64,000 nucleotides of DNA, from contig CAVZKX010000002.1 of assembly GCA_963775975.1 (NCBI GenBank), forward strand, positions 434,001 through 498,000. The letters run 5' to 3'. This DNA is from JANXQG01 sp963775975. Lineage in GTDB: Bacteria > Planctomycetota > Planctomycetia > Pirellulales > Thermoguttaceae. The translations under genes were made by a program, and so were the position numbers. The notes under the pieces were generated by a model. That model was not told where the DNA came from and ran no database searches. It worked only from the letters and a program-made list of their open reading frames with translations. Shown here in pieces: positions 16,905-25,327 of this stretch (position 1 is the first letter of the stretch; each line of letters opens with the position of its first letter).

Positions 16905-19115
16905 TTGAGGCTCTTTTTTATTCTATGCGTCGGAATGGCGTTTACGGCAACGACTTGTGCGGCCGATCCACCGCAGATCTCGGCCGTTCGCGCCGGCTTT
17001 GCTGGGCGCTATAAGGTAGGGCCCAATACGCCGCTGCAAGTGAGCGTGCTAGCCGGAAGCAGCTCGGAAACTGTCCGCGCGCGAGTGACTATCGCCGACA
17101 GCGACGGACTGAATTGCACCTTTAACGCGTCGGGGCCGTGCCAACTAGCGGCAGGGCAGGAAACGACCATTCCCCTTTGCGTCCGTTTCGGTCACGAGGC
17201 TGGCTCCCTAAGGGTTGAACTATTTGATGGCGAAAAAACGCGCGTGTCGAAGATTATCGTTTCCTCGCCGACGCCCTCACCCGAGCAAATTCTCGAAGCG
17301 CTGCGGCCGGGCCAACGGCTCATTGTTTCGATTGGCGCCATGCCCGGCAGCATGGAAGGCGCACTGCCAAGCTCGGAGGGCAAGTCCGCGCGGAACGTGC
17401 TCGCGTCGGTCGATGAATTCGCCGACCTGCCGGATTGCTGGCAAGGCTATGAAGGCGTCGACTACGTCATTTTCTCCACCGGCCGCCGAGAGATACTAGC
17501 ACAGGCCTCGGCGAATCCGTCCCGCATCGAGGCTCTGGACCAATGGGTCCGCATGGGTGGAACACTCGTGCTGGCCGCCGGCAATAATGCCGAGGAAGCA
17601 CTCGATAAAAAATCGCCTTTAGCGCGGTTCGTGCCTGGACGATTTGACGGACCCGCGCATCTCCACGAGGATCAAGTTCGGACCTTGGAAACGTTGGCCA
17701 ATGGGCAAAGCCCAATTCCGCCGGCCAAGCAAGGCGAAAAGGTCGACCTGCTTGTCGCCAAGCTTGTCGACGTACACGGCCGTGTCGACGCCCGCGCCAA
17801 CGACATTCGGCTGGTCATCCGCACGGCCCACGGCCTGGGGCAAATCGTCTTTGTGGCCACCGATCTCGACCACGGCTCGATGCTTGCTTGGAGCGATCGG
17901 CCGTTACTCATGGCGGCGCTTCTGGGCTTGCCCGGCAATGAGCGGCCGACCGAGACGAAAAGCGCCGCGGAAAGCTACAGCTACGACGATCTGGCCGGGC
18001 AGTTGCGAAGCTCGCTGGAGCTATTCCGCGGCGTGCGGATGGTGCCGTTTTTCGTCGTGGCGACGCTGGTGGCAATCTATATTCTCTTGATTGGCCCCGG
18101 CGATTACTTTCTGCTCCGCCGGTTGCGCCGCGGCATGGGATGGACCTGGATCACGTTTCCGGCGATTGTCGTATTGGTTTCTGCCGGCGGCTTTTGGGCC
18201 TCGTCGTGGCTCAAGCGCGACGTGACGCGAGTGAACCAGGTTGACCTGATCGACATTGATGCCGACGGAACCGCCCGCGGCGCGAGCTGGTTCAGCCTCT
18301 TCAGCCCGCGGTCGACGACGTATGACCTGTCGCTTCGCGGCCGCTTGCCGAATGGAGAAGCGCCAAAGGAACTGACCGCGTCGCTCGGCTGGTTCGGCAA
18401 GGCGGGCAGCGGCTTTAACGGAATGTACAATCGAGATTCACAAGACGCCGGCCCGCTGGGCGGCGAGGGCTATTCGATCGAGCCTTCAATGGATTCCGCC
18501 CGCGATGTGCCGATCCAAGTCTGGTCGTGCAAGAACTTCGTCTACCGCTGGCTCGGCCGCGCGGGCGACCAAGGCCTGCGTATCTCCTTGAAGGAAGAAG
18601 GCCATCAACCGGAAGGCACGATTACAAACGGCTTAAAACTAAATGGTGCCGGAGGAGGCAAAGGCGTGACGCTCTTCCATGCCTACTTGGCCTACGATGG
18701 CTCGGCCTACCTGCTGGGCACGATTCGGGCCGGCGAATCGGTTGATATCGGATCGGCCACGCGGCGCGTCAGCCTAAAAACGTTTCTGAGCAGCGAGTCG
18801 ATCGAGGATACGACAGCGCAAACGGAGAAGCGGGCCTACGACCCCGGCAGTCGCGACGCGGCCTACGTCCTGCGGGCGATGCTCTTTTACGACGCCGCCA
18901 GCGGGCAAATGCGCACCCGCATGTCGAGCAATTACCAGAGTTTCACCGATCTCAGCGGCGTATTCCGTACGGACCGCGCGGTACTCGTGGCCATGCCGCC
19001 GCAAGAAACAGCCTATCGCGGCGCCGAAGTGCTCAACAAGCGTCAGCCGCTGGCCGGACCGTTAGACAATCACACGATCATTTACCGCTTCGTCGTGCCA
19101 GTGGGAAAGCAATAG
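16905..19115 (+). CDS. Large exported/membrane protein upstream of ABC ATPase
   Basis: Start TTG 16905 is supported by GAGGAG 9 nt upstream and a signal peptide (FFILCVGMAFTATTCAA). The 736-residue protein has a long extracytoplasmic N-terminal part. It includes a GATase-like/DUF4159-type stretch around residues 130-330 (VDYVIFSTGRREIL; QWVRMGGTLVLAAGN). Two membrane helices follow around residues 380-440 (MVPFFVVATLVAIYILLIGP; FPAIVVLVSAGGFWASSW), then a second beta-rich domain. It is transcribed with an ABC ATPase downstream. The arrangement is reminiscent of gliding/ABC-2 export clusters (GldG-like proteins), but I cannot assign it firmly. Confidence 0.6.
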   Translation: MRLFFILCVGMAFTATTCAADPPQISAVRAGFAGRYKVGPNTPLQVSVLAGSSSETVRARVTIADSDGLNCTFNASGPCQLAAGQETTIPLCVRFGHEAGSLRVELFDGEKTRVSKIIVSSPTPSPEQILEALRPGQRLIVSIGAMPGSMEGALPSSEGKSARNVLASVDEFADLPDCWQGYEGVDYVIFSTGRREILAQASANPSRIEALDQWVRMGGTLVLAAGNNAEEALDKKSPLARFVPGRFDGPAHLHEDQVRTLETLANGQSPIPPAKQGEKVDLLVAKLVDVHGRVDARANDIRLVIRTAHGLGQIVFVATDLDHGSMLAWSDRPLLMAALLGLPGNERPTETKSAAESYSYDDLAGQLRSSLELFRGVRMVPFFVVATLVAIYILLIGPGDYFLLRRLRRGMGWTWITFPAIVVLVSAGGFWASSWLKRDVTRVNQVDLIDIDADGTARGASWFSLFSPRSTTYDLSLRGRLPNGEAPKELTASLGWFGKAGSGFNGMYNRDSQDAGPLGGEGYSIEPSMDSARDVPIQVWSCKNFVYRWLGRAGDQGLRISLKEEGHQPEGTITNGLKLNGAGGGKGVTLFHAYLAYDGSAYLLGTIRAGESVDIGSATRRVSLKTFLSSESIEDTTAQTEKRAYDPGSRDAAYVLRAMLFYDAASGQMRTRMSSNYQSFTDLSGVFRTDRAVLVAMPPQETAYRGAEVLNKRQPLAGPLDNHTIIYRFVVPVGKQ

Positions 19116-19283
19116 GCAGGGAGCCGGGAGCATGGAGCAGGGAGTAAGGAGTCACGAGCTTTGAGCTTTGAATGTTTCACGGTTATAATGAGGACCGTAC
19201 TTCAACTTCGCCGATAACTTCCCGTTCATATCTCTACTCCCTGCTCCTAGCTCCCTGCTCCTCGCTCCCCGCGTCCAGCTCTC
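19116..19283. repeat. Inverted arrays of GCNNGGA-type heptamers
   Basis: Immediately after the TAG stop (19113-19115), eight 7-nt units run from 19116 to 19171, most of the form G-C-N-N-G-G-A (GCAGGGA, GCCGGGA, GCATGGA, later GTAAGGA, GCTTTGA). From 19231 to 19279, seven units of the reverse complement (TCCNNGC) run up to 4 nt before the ATG of the ABC gene. Arms 19134-19146 and 19235-19247 are perfect 13-nt inverted copies. The array fills the intergenic gap from codon to codon. Confidence 0.8.
19161..19189 (+). promoter_or_regulatory. Putative promoter for the ABC ATPase gene
   Basis: TTGAGC (19161-19166), a 17-nt spacer and TATAAT (19184-19189) lie 95 nt before the ATG. The -35 hexamer is made by the last two heptamers of the repeat array. 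It rests on motif match only. Confidence 0.4.
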
Positions 19284-20211
19284 ATGATCAAAACCCGCGA
19301 CCTCACCAAAGCCTACGGCGATCATTTTGCTCTGAAGGATCTCACGCTGGATCTCAACGAAGGCGACCTGTTTGGCTATATCGGTCCCAACGGATCGGGC
19401 AAGACGACGACGATGCGGATCCTGGCCACGCTCCTGCAGCCGACCTGGGGCGAGGCGAGCGTCTGCGGCTATTCGATCTACACGCAGCCCAAGGAAATCC
19501 GCCGGCTTATCGGCTTCATGCCCGACTTCTTCGGCGTCTACGACGACATGAAGGTGATCGAGTACCTGGAGTTTTTCGCCGCCGCCTACCGCATCAAGGG
19601 CCACGCGCGGCAGAAGAGTCTGCAACGAGGTACTGGAGTTGGTTAATCTAGGCTTCAAGCGAGACGCCTTGGTGACCGGCCTTTCGCGCGGTCAGACGCA
19701 ACGCTTGGGCCTGGCCCGCGTGCTCATGCACGATCCCGCGGTGCTGATCCTCGATGAGCCGGCCAGCGGCCTGGACCCGCGGGCACGGATCGACTTTCGC
19801 AACCTGCTCATGGAACTCCGCAAGACCGGCAAGACGATTATAGTTTCCAGCCACATCCTGCCGGAGCTATCCGACGTCTGCAACAAGGTGGGCATGATAG
19901 AGCACGGCAAGATGATCTTCAGCGGCGATATGGCCGAGCTGATGCGGCTGGTCCGCCCGCGAACGGTGCTGCGGGTCGGCGTGCAGGGCGATCTCGACGC
20001 GGCCGGCAAAACTTTGGAGCAGAGCCAGCTCGTGGAGAAGATCGAAGTCAACTCGGGACACTTGCTGGTCACGCTTTGCGAAGACACGACCGACTACAGC
20101 GAACTGCCCGCGCTCTTGGTCCAATCCGGGCACCGGCTGACGCTCTTCAAGGAGGATGAAATCAATCTGGAGACGGCGTTCATGGCGCTGACGAAGGGAA
20201 TTACCGCGTGA
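19284..20211 (+). CDS. ABC-type (ABC-2 export) ATPase, one frame break
   Basis: The two frames 19284 to about 19620 and about 19622-20211 form one ATPase of about 308 residues. Walker A (GPNGSGKT), a signature variant LSRGQTQRLGLAR, Walker B plus D-loop (VLILDEPASGLDPRA) and the switch histidine (IVSSHILPELSDVC) are all present. It resembles the CcmA/Nod/drug-export ATPases that work with ABC-2 permeases. One surplus base near 19618-19621 splits it, and the conserved sequence continues exactly in the new frame, so a base-call error is the simplest explanation. The permease that should follow is cut short. Confidence 0.85.
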
Positions 20212-20309
20212 GCCAGCAACGTCCGCTGGAGCACTTGAACGTCCTCGCGATGACACCGCGCTGGACCGCAATTACTCACCCTTATTCCTTTCGTTCTGCC
20301 GAATCATAG
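20208..20309 (+). pseudogene. Possible truncated start of ABC-2 permease gene
   Basis: GTG 20208 overlaps the ATPase stop (GTGA), the arrangement expected of a coupled permease gene. The frame reads VSQQRPLEHLNVLAMTPRW and continues only to codon 33. Hydrophobic segments never follow, because the opposite-strand gene at 20272-20733 begins in its place. The ATPase therefore seems to have lost its permease by a rearrangement. The reading is short, so this is tentative. Confidence 0.35.
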
Positions 20310-20733
20310 TCTTCTGCTCCTCATACCAGGTGTCCGTGGCCTTGACAGTCGCCAATACAAACTTGCATACAGCGGGTGGAGGACTCTGTGATTGGGAGCC
20401 GTAAACGAAGCCCATCATCAACTCCTTGCCGTCAACTTGCTTGAAGCCAAGAGTCAGTTGACAACGCTTTCCCTTCGGCTTCGGATCGGCAAGCGACCGC
20501 CCGCAGAATTGCAGCAATTCCGGCGTAACAGTGGAGCACAGCTCATGGAAGCAGCTCGGATCGGTCTTCCCAATGCACATAGTATGCTCTTGATTGTTCT
20601 CTGAGCCAGTTCCCAGTCGATTGATGCCTCCATCCGATGCGAGCATCGCGAACAGGACCTGTTCTTCGCCGACACTCAAAGTGACGAGGATTGCCGAAAT
20701 ATCCGACAGTTGAATTGCACGGTCTGTAGCCAT
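20272..20733 (-). CDS. Hypothetical protein
   Basis: With start at ATG 20733 (MATDRAIQLSDISAILVTLS) the product has 153 residues, is soluble and has mixed alpha/beta composition. A conspicuous segment is LFAMLASDGGINRLGTGSEN followed by MCIGKTDPSCFHEL, and near the C-terminus DTWYEEQK. I have a memory of similar proteins scattered in bacteria but know no function. The longer frame to 20949 would cover the upstream region of the phosphoglycerate mutase gene and looks non-coding. Its 3' end overlaps the presumed permease remnant. Confidence 0.6.
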   Translation of the reverse strand: MATDRAIQLSDISAILVTLSVGEEQVLFAMLASDGGINRLGTGSENNQEHTMCIGKTDPSCFHELCSTVTPELLQFCGRSLADPKPKGKRCQLTLGFKQVDGKELMMGFVYGSQSQSPPPAVCKFVLATVKATDTWYEEQKTMIRQNERNKGE

Positions 20734-20947
20734 TGAGATTACATCTCTGAAATATGGTTTTTCTACTACGCGAATCGAAATTCGGCGATTCAATCGGAAC
20801 CAATATATGCCGCGGCCCGAGGCGAGCACAAGCCTGCACGTTCGCAATGCATTTGCCGCATTTGCCGCCCCCTCTTGCTTTCGCCCCACTTTTCGCTTCA
20901 ATAGTTGCATCACCCAAATCGCTCCGGCCTTCCCAGGAATCTCCGCC

Positions 20948-22153
20948 ATGGAAATCCAGCAACTCGTTCGCGAACTGAAAGTTCAAAACAACTCCAAGAT
21001 CGTGCTCCTGGTCGCCGACGGGCTGGGCGGACTGCCGATGGAGCCGGGCGGGCTGACCGAATTGGAATCGGCCAAGACGCCCCATCTCGATGCGCTGGCG
21101 AAGGCCGGCACGCTGGGCTCGTCGATACCGGTTCTGCCCGGCATCACGCCGGGCAGCGGGCCGGGGCACTTGGGGCTGTTCGGCTACGATCCGCTGAAAT
21201 ACCTCATCGGCCGCGGTGCGCTGGAGGCCACCGGCATCGGTTTCAAGCTTACGGCCAAGGATGTGGCCGTACGCTGCAACTTCACGACGCTCGACGCGGC
21301 GGGTAACATCGCCGATCGCCGAGCCGGGCGCATCGCGAGCGAGGAGAGCGCCCCCTTGGCCATCAAGCTCCGCGAGGTCAAGATTTCCGGCGTCGAGGTC
21401 TTCGTCGAGCCGGTCAAGGAACACCGCTTCTGCGTGGTCTTCCGCGGCGAAGGGTTGGGCGGCAGCGTGGCCGACACCGATCCGCAGAAGACGGGCGTGC
21501 CGCCGCTCGATCCTCATCCGCACGATGCGGCCAGCCAAAAAACGGCCCAGATCGCCAAGGAGTTCGTCGCCCAGGCCACGAAGCTGCTGGCGGGGCAGCC
21601 GAAGGCCAACGGCCTGACGATGCGCGGCTTCGCCAATGCCCCAGACCTGCCGAGCTACGAGGAGGTTTACGGACTCAAGGCGGCGGCGATTGCCGTTTAT
21701 CCGATGTACAAAGGGCTCGCCCAGCTCGTCGGTATGGAGCTAGTCGGCAAGCCGACGACGCTCGGCGAAGAGGTCGACGTGCTGGAGAAGGAATGGAATA
21801 ACTACGATTTCTTCTTCCTGCACTTCAAATACACCGACAGCCGCGGCGAGGACGGCAACTTCGCCGAGAAAGTAAAGATGATCGAGCAGTTCGACGCCAT
21901 CGTACCGCGCGTGATGGCGCTGAAGCCGACGGTGGTCGCGGCCACCGGCGACCACAGCACGCCCGCCAAGATGAAGAGCCACAGTTGGCATCCCGTGCCG
22001 GTGCTGATCGCCGGGCAGAACGTACGCACGGACGCCTGCCAGGCGTTCGGCGAAAGCGAATGCGTCAAGGGCGGCCTCGGGCAGTTTCAGGCGATGTATC
22101 TCATGCCGCTGTTGATGGCGCACGCGGATCGGCTGGGTAAGTTTGGCGCATAG
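20948..22153 (+). CDS. apgM: Cofactor-independent phosphoglycerate mutase, archaeal (ApgM) type
   Basis: The 401-residue protein carries the alkaline-phosphatase-fold metal and nucleophile motifs of the archaeal-type enzyme. These are VLLVADGLGG near the N-terminus, PGITPGSGPGHLGLFGYDP with the nucleophile serine, and FHFKYTDSRGEDGNF-like and AATGDHSTPAKMKSHSWHPV with the second metal site. It interconverts 3- and 2-phosphoglycerate in glycolysis, in the cytoplasm. The start ATG 20948 (MEIQQLVRELK) was chosen over an upstream frame start at 20807 that has no similarity. The stop codon TAG is the first triplet of a REP-A hairpin. Confidence 0.93.
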   Translation: MEIQQLVRELKVQNNSKIVLLVADGLGGLPMEPGGLTELESAKTPHLDALAKAGTLGSSIPVLPGITPGSGPGHLGLFGYDPLKYLIGRGALEATGIGFKLTAKDVAVRCNFTTLDAAGNIADRRAGRIASEESAPLAIKLREVKISGVEVFVEPVKEHRFCVVFRGEGLGGSVADTDPQKTGVPPLDPHPHDAASQKTAQIAKEFVAQATKLLAGQPKANGLTMRGFANAPDLPSYEEVYGLKAAAIAVYPMYKGLAQLVGMELVGKPTTLGEEVDVLEKEWNNYDFFFLHFKYTDSRGEDGNFAEKVKMIEQFDAIVPRVMALKPTVVAATGDHSTPAKMKSHSWHPVPVLIAGQNVRTDACQAFGESECVKGGLGQFQAMYLMPLLMAHADRLGKFGA

Positions 22154-22253
22154 GTCCTTTCTGCCGGAAAGGACTATTGTTGTATGCCCTCCGGAAGACG
22201 CAACGCTACTTGTGAGGGTTGGCACATTGGTCCCTCTCGGCAAGAGGGACCTA
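22151..22253. repeat. REPIN-like pair of TAG-TGCCG hairpins between convergent genes (REP-A copies 3 and 4)
   Basis: Copy 3 (plus): TAG 22151-22153, stem 22154-22161/22167-22174, loop TGCCG. Copy 4 (minus): TAG 22253-22251, stem 22250-22243/22237-22230, loop TGCCG. They face each other across 55 nt. Each TAG is the stop codon of its own convergent gene (apgM on plus, the NPCBM gene on minus). Stem sequences differ (GTCCTTTC, GTCCCTCT) yet pair perfectly. A bidirectional terminator role is plausible. Confidence 0.88.
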
Positions 22254-23492
22254 CTTCACCAACCGCGCATTGAGCCAATCTGCATGGTCGAGCACGTCGC
22301 CCGCCTCGCCGTAGTCAACGACGAGGTCCAATTGCTTTGCGCCGCTGAGATCGACGGAAACCGGCTGCGGCGACATTCCGCCGCGAACGGCCGCGCTGGC
22401 GAATTTCATCTTGCCGTCGACAAAGATGCGGAAACCGACGCTCGCCCGGCCGCCGGTCGAGTCGTCGATGCCGATCTCGGCTTGAAATCGCGACCACGGC
22501 CGGTCAAGCTTGTAGGACAACCGCGCTGCGCTATGCACGCCGAGGCCCTTCAGATAGAGCCGCCCGCCCGAGCGCAACTGCCCGCCGGTCACGTTGCGGT
22601 CGGTGCGATAGGGCCATTTCATTTCAAAGTAAGGCAGGAATCGGTATTCGTCCGGGCGGACGTCGGAGAGGAATACGGCTCGATCGGATTGGGGCATGAG
22701 GAAGACGAGGTCTTTGGCCTTGGCTTTCCATGTTGCACCGCCGAGTTCGGTCAATTCCAGTTCGCCGTTATTGAGCGTCATTCTCGCTGCAAGCAGCCGC
22801 GTACCGTCGCTAAGCCCTGTCCAGGCCGCGCCGGTTCGCGCTGCGGCCGGCTGCCGCAAGGCCGGGTTGAAAATCACCGCCACGACGCGCTGCATCACCA
22901 CTTCGACTCGCCCGAGATCGCCTTTGATCGCGAGTTTTTCGCCGGAGAGAGATTCGATCAGGCCGGAAACTTCGTCGCCATTATCGAGAATCGCGCGATC
23001 ACGGCGGCCCTGGCCCTCGTTTATGCGATCGAGCAAGGCGTCGAGCTCCTGGGCGTTTGGCGGCGCGCGGAAGACAATGCCGGCCAGCGAGTCCAGCGGC
23101 AGCTTCAGTGCGCCCAGCAGCCGCGAATTTACCGAAAGACGCGTCTTATCCGCGTCGGTGACGGCCGCGACAAGGCGTCCGCCGTCGGCCAGTACGATGA
23201 TCGGTCCTTTGCGCAATTCGGTTGGATGCCCCCACTCGACTAGATCGGCCGCAGCCAGCGTCCGCGATTTTTTACGGGCCATTTCGAAAGTGAGCCTCCA
23301 CTGCGCATCGACATTCGTAAGCTTGGCTTGGAAAGGCTCGCCATCCACCGGTACGGCCAGCGGCGGTTGAGCCGCAGCGGGTGCGTTCAGCGTTGCAGTG
23401 GCTGCCGAGATGAATACGCCGGCCGTCAGTATTCTCGCGCAAAGGCGCGAAGGCGAGAAGGCGCGAGAAGGAATGTCGGAGTAGTTGTTCAT
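22251..23492 (-). CDS. Exported NPCBM/NEW2 domain protein
   Basis: With start at ATG 23492 (MNNYSDIPSR) the product has 413 residues and a signal peptide ending near APAAAQ. The middle is beta-rich and unassigned. The last 140 residues form an NPCBM/NEW2 jelly-roll: GGRLYLKGLGVHSAARLSYK, FQAEIGIDDSTGGRASVGFR, and QLDLVVDYGEAGDVLDHADW, as in carbohydrate-binding modules. It probably binds glycans outside the cytoplasm. It is the last gene of the leftward BatA-type operon, 7 nt from the upstream gene. Its TAG stop is part of a REP-A hairpin. Confidence 0.85.
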   Translation of the reverse strand: MNNYSDIPSRAFSPSRLCARILTAGVFISAATATLNAPAAAQPPLAVPVDGEPFQAKLTNVDAQWRLTFEMARKKSRTLAAADLVEWGHPTELRKGPIIVLADGGRLVAAVTDADKTRLSVNSRLLGALKLPLDSLAGIVFRAPPNAQELDALLDRINEGQGRRDRAILDNGDEVSGLIESLSGEKLAIKGDLGRVEVVMQRVVAVIFNPALRQPAAARTGAAWTGLSDGTRLLAARMTLNNGELELTELGGATWKAKAKDLVFLMPQSDRAVFLSDVRPDEYRFLPYFEMKWPYRTDRNVTGGQLRSGGRLYLKGLGVHSAARLSYKLDRPWSRFQAEIGIDDSTGGRASVGFRIFVDGKMKFASAAVRGGMSPQPVSVDLSGAKQLDLVVDYGEAGDVLDHADWLNARLVK

Positions 23493-23499
23493 AGGGCGG

Positions 23500-24567
23500 C
23501 TACCGCTGGAAGATTGGCAACTGGTTTTTCGGCATTTGCAACACGAGCAGGCACATGGCGGTAGCGTACTCGCCGCCGGATGCGCCGGAGGGCCATGCAC
23601 CGTCGTTTTTTTGTTGCCGGAGGAGGAGTTCGTCCCTCACGGCCGGAAACCATTTCGCCCAGCGGTCGCCGCCGGCCTGCCACATCGCCTGCACGGCGTA
23701 GTAGTGGCCGTATTCGAAATACGGTTCGTCGCGCTTCACATCGCCTGGTTCCGGCCGGAACCGATTCAGGTAATCGAGGCCTTTGGTGACTATCGCCGCG
23801 TCGGTCCCCGACGTGGTCTGGTAGATTCCTGCGCTATTCAGAGCCACGATGGCGGCCGCCGAGCGGGGAAACGCGCTATCATGGGGATTGCTGAGCTGGT
23901 AAACGAAGCCGCCGTCGGGGTTTCGCGATTGTTTCACGTATTCGACGGCGCGTTCAAAGGTCTTCTTGGGCACGGAAATGCCCGCGTTGTGCGCTGCCCG
24001 CAGCGCCATTACCTGGCAAACCGTCACCGAGATGTCGGCCTGGGGCTCAATTCTCGCCCCGTAGCGCCAACCGCCTTCGTTGTTTTGCGTGTCGACGATC
24101 AACTTGACGGCCAGGCCAAGCTTTTCGCGAAGCTCCTTGCGCGGCGACATGCCGCAGCACTCGGCCAGGAAAAGCGTGGCAAAGCCGTGGCTGTACATCG
24201 GTCCCGGCGTTATTGGCGACCGCGGCGTCTCGCAAATGAGACCGTTGGCCTGGGAGTTGGCCAGCAGATAATCGACCGCCCTCTGCACGCGATCGCCATA
24301 AGGTCCGCGGCCGGGCGTGCTGCCGCCGGCAAGGAAGGCCATGCCCGAAAGGCCGCAAATCGCGGCGTTGCCGCGCATGGCACCCACGCCGAAGCCGCCG
24401 TCGCTGTTTTGTCGAGTGGCCAACCACTTCAGTCCCTGGTCGATTCCTCGTCGAGCGGCAGGAGAAATCATTTTGCCCGCGGATTTTTCCGGGTCCGGCG
24501 ACTGGGCCGCGGCGACGGCTGGCAAGCAGAGAGACAACATGACAAGCGATGCTTGCAGTTTCATCAT
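23500..24567 (-). CDS. Exported squalene-cyclase/prenyltransferase-repeat protein
   Basis: The 355-residue protein has a signal peptide (LQASLVMLSLCLPAVAAA) and an alpha-alpha barrel made of repeats with QW-like ends: QNSDGGFG, QNNEGGWRYG, RNPDGGFVYQ and KNDGAWPSG. This is the terpene-cyclase/prenyltransferase beta-subunit-like fold, widespread in planctomycetes as exported proteins of unknown substrate. The catalytic D-x-D-D-T-A of true squalene-hopene cyclases is not visible, so enzyme activity is uncertain. The start overlaps the preceding small ORF by 4 nt (ATGA-type coupling). Confidence 0.85.
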   Translation of the reverse strand: MMKLQASLVMLSLCLPAVAAAQSPDPEKSAGKMISPAARRGIDQGLKWLATRQNSDGGFGVGAMRGNAAICGLSGMAFLAGGSTPGRGPYGDRVQRAVDYLLANSQANGLICETPRSPITPGPMYSHGFATLFLAECCGMSPRKELREKLGLAVKLIVDTQNNEGGWRYGARIEPQADISVTVCQVMALRAAHNAGISVPKKTFERAVEYVKQSRNPDGGFVYQLSNPHDSAFPRSAAAIVALNSAGIYQTTSGTDAAIVTKGLDYLNRFRPEPGDVKRDEPYFEYGHYYAVQAMWQAGGDRWAKWFPAVRDELLLRQQKNDGAWPSGASGGEYATAMCLLVLQMPKNQLPIFQR

Positions 24568-24761
24568 GGCCGCTCCACAGTCCGCTTATCCACTGGCGGG
24601 TTGAACGATGCCGGCTTATCTTCTGTCGGCTTGCCCGACGACAGGCGGCGGAAGTAGTTTTCGATTTCCCGTTCGTATTCGGGCAGGAAATACTCGCTGG
24701 GCCATGCGCGCTTTGTATCGGGCGGGCGCGACTGCAACTCGAGTTTGTATTGTTCATTCAT
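24564..24761 (-). CDS. Small conserved protein, or C-terminus of the preceding gene
   Basis: The 65-residue ORF begins MNEQYKLELQSRPPDTKR and contains EYFLPEYEREIENYFRRLS. Such a charged 'YEREIE-YFRRL' tail commonly ends larger planctomycete proteins of this operon type. The ATG is 4 nt beyond the stop of the coiled-coil gene, in another frame. It may be a separate coupled gene, or one indel may have detached it from the preceding gene. It overlaps the start of the cyclase-repeat gene by 4 nt. Confidence 0.5.
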   Translation of the reverse strand: MNEQYKLELQSRPPDTKRAWPSEYFLPEYEREIENYFRRLSSGKPTEDKPASFNPPVDKRTVERP

Positions 24762-24765
24762 CGCA

Positions 24766-25326
24766 TCAATCGCTGCGCTCGGGCGCGGGCTGCTTCGGCT
24801 CGTGCTTGGCATCTGGGTCGCTTTCACCCGCCGGATGGTCGTTGGCGACATTCGTTTTGGGTTGTGCATTGCGGCTGTCGCCGGGATTGCCCGGCTTGTT
24901 TCGATTGGCGGCCATCGGCTGGCCGAGGCACTTGCCCGACTTCTTCGCCTCGTCGATGATCTGCTGCAAGTCGGCGACGATTTGCCGCTCGACGTGCTGG
25001 GTAATGGCGTCCGTGTTGCCCTGGGCGAGCCGTGTCTGGACGTCGCGCATGCCTTGGATCGCCTGCGAGAGTTTGTCCTTTTGTTGATCTTCGCGCTCGG
25101 CCGCGGCGCCGAGTTCCTGATTCAGCTTCTTATCCAAATCTCGAAGCTTGTCATGTTTCGTATTCGCAGCGGCTTTGGCGGAATCGCTCAGCAAAGCGCG
25201 GTCGTAGTCGTCGGGAGATTCGGTGGATCTTTGGGGTCGTGTGTCATCCGAACGAGCAAGGGAAGGGGAACCTGCGAACGCGACGAAAAGCGATGTTAGA
25301 AGACAACTTTTGAAGCTCAACCGCAT
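24766..25326 (-). CDS. Exported coiled-coil protein of the BatA/DUF4175 operon
   Basis: With start at ATG 25326 (MRLSFKSCLLTSLFVAFAG) the product has 186 residues, a signal peptide, and a charged helical middle (KHDKLRDLDKKLNQELGAAA, then HVERQIVADLQQIIDEAKKS). A disordered Asn/Pro/Lys-rich end follows. It has no recognisable catalytic domain. It directly follows the DUF4175 gene with a 1-nt gap, and that partner is also very rich in coiled coils, so the two may interact in the periplasm. Confidence 0.65.
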   Translation of the reverse strand: MRLSFKSCLLTSLFVAFAGSPSLARSDDTRPQRSTESPDDYDRALLSDSAKAAANTKHDKLRDLDKKLNQELGAAAEREDQQKDKLSQAIQGMRDVQTRLAQGNTDAITQHVERQIVADLQQIIDEAKKSGKCLGQPMAANRNKPGNPGDSRNAQPKTNVANDHPAGESDPDAKHEPKQPAPERSD

Positions 25327-25327
25327 T

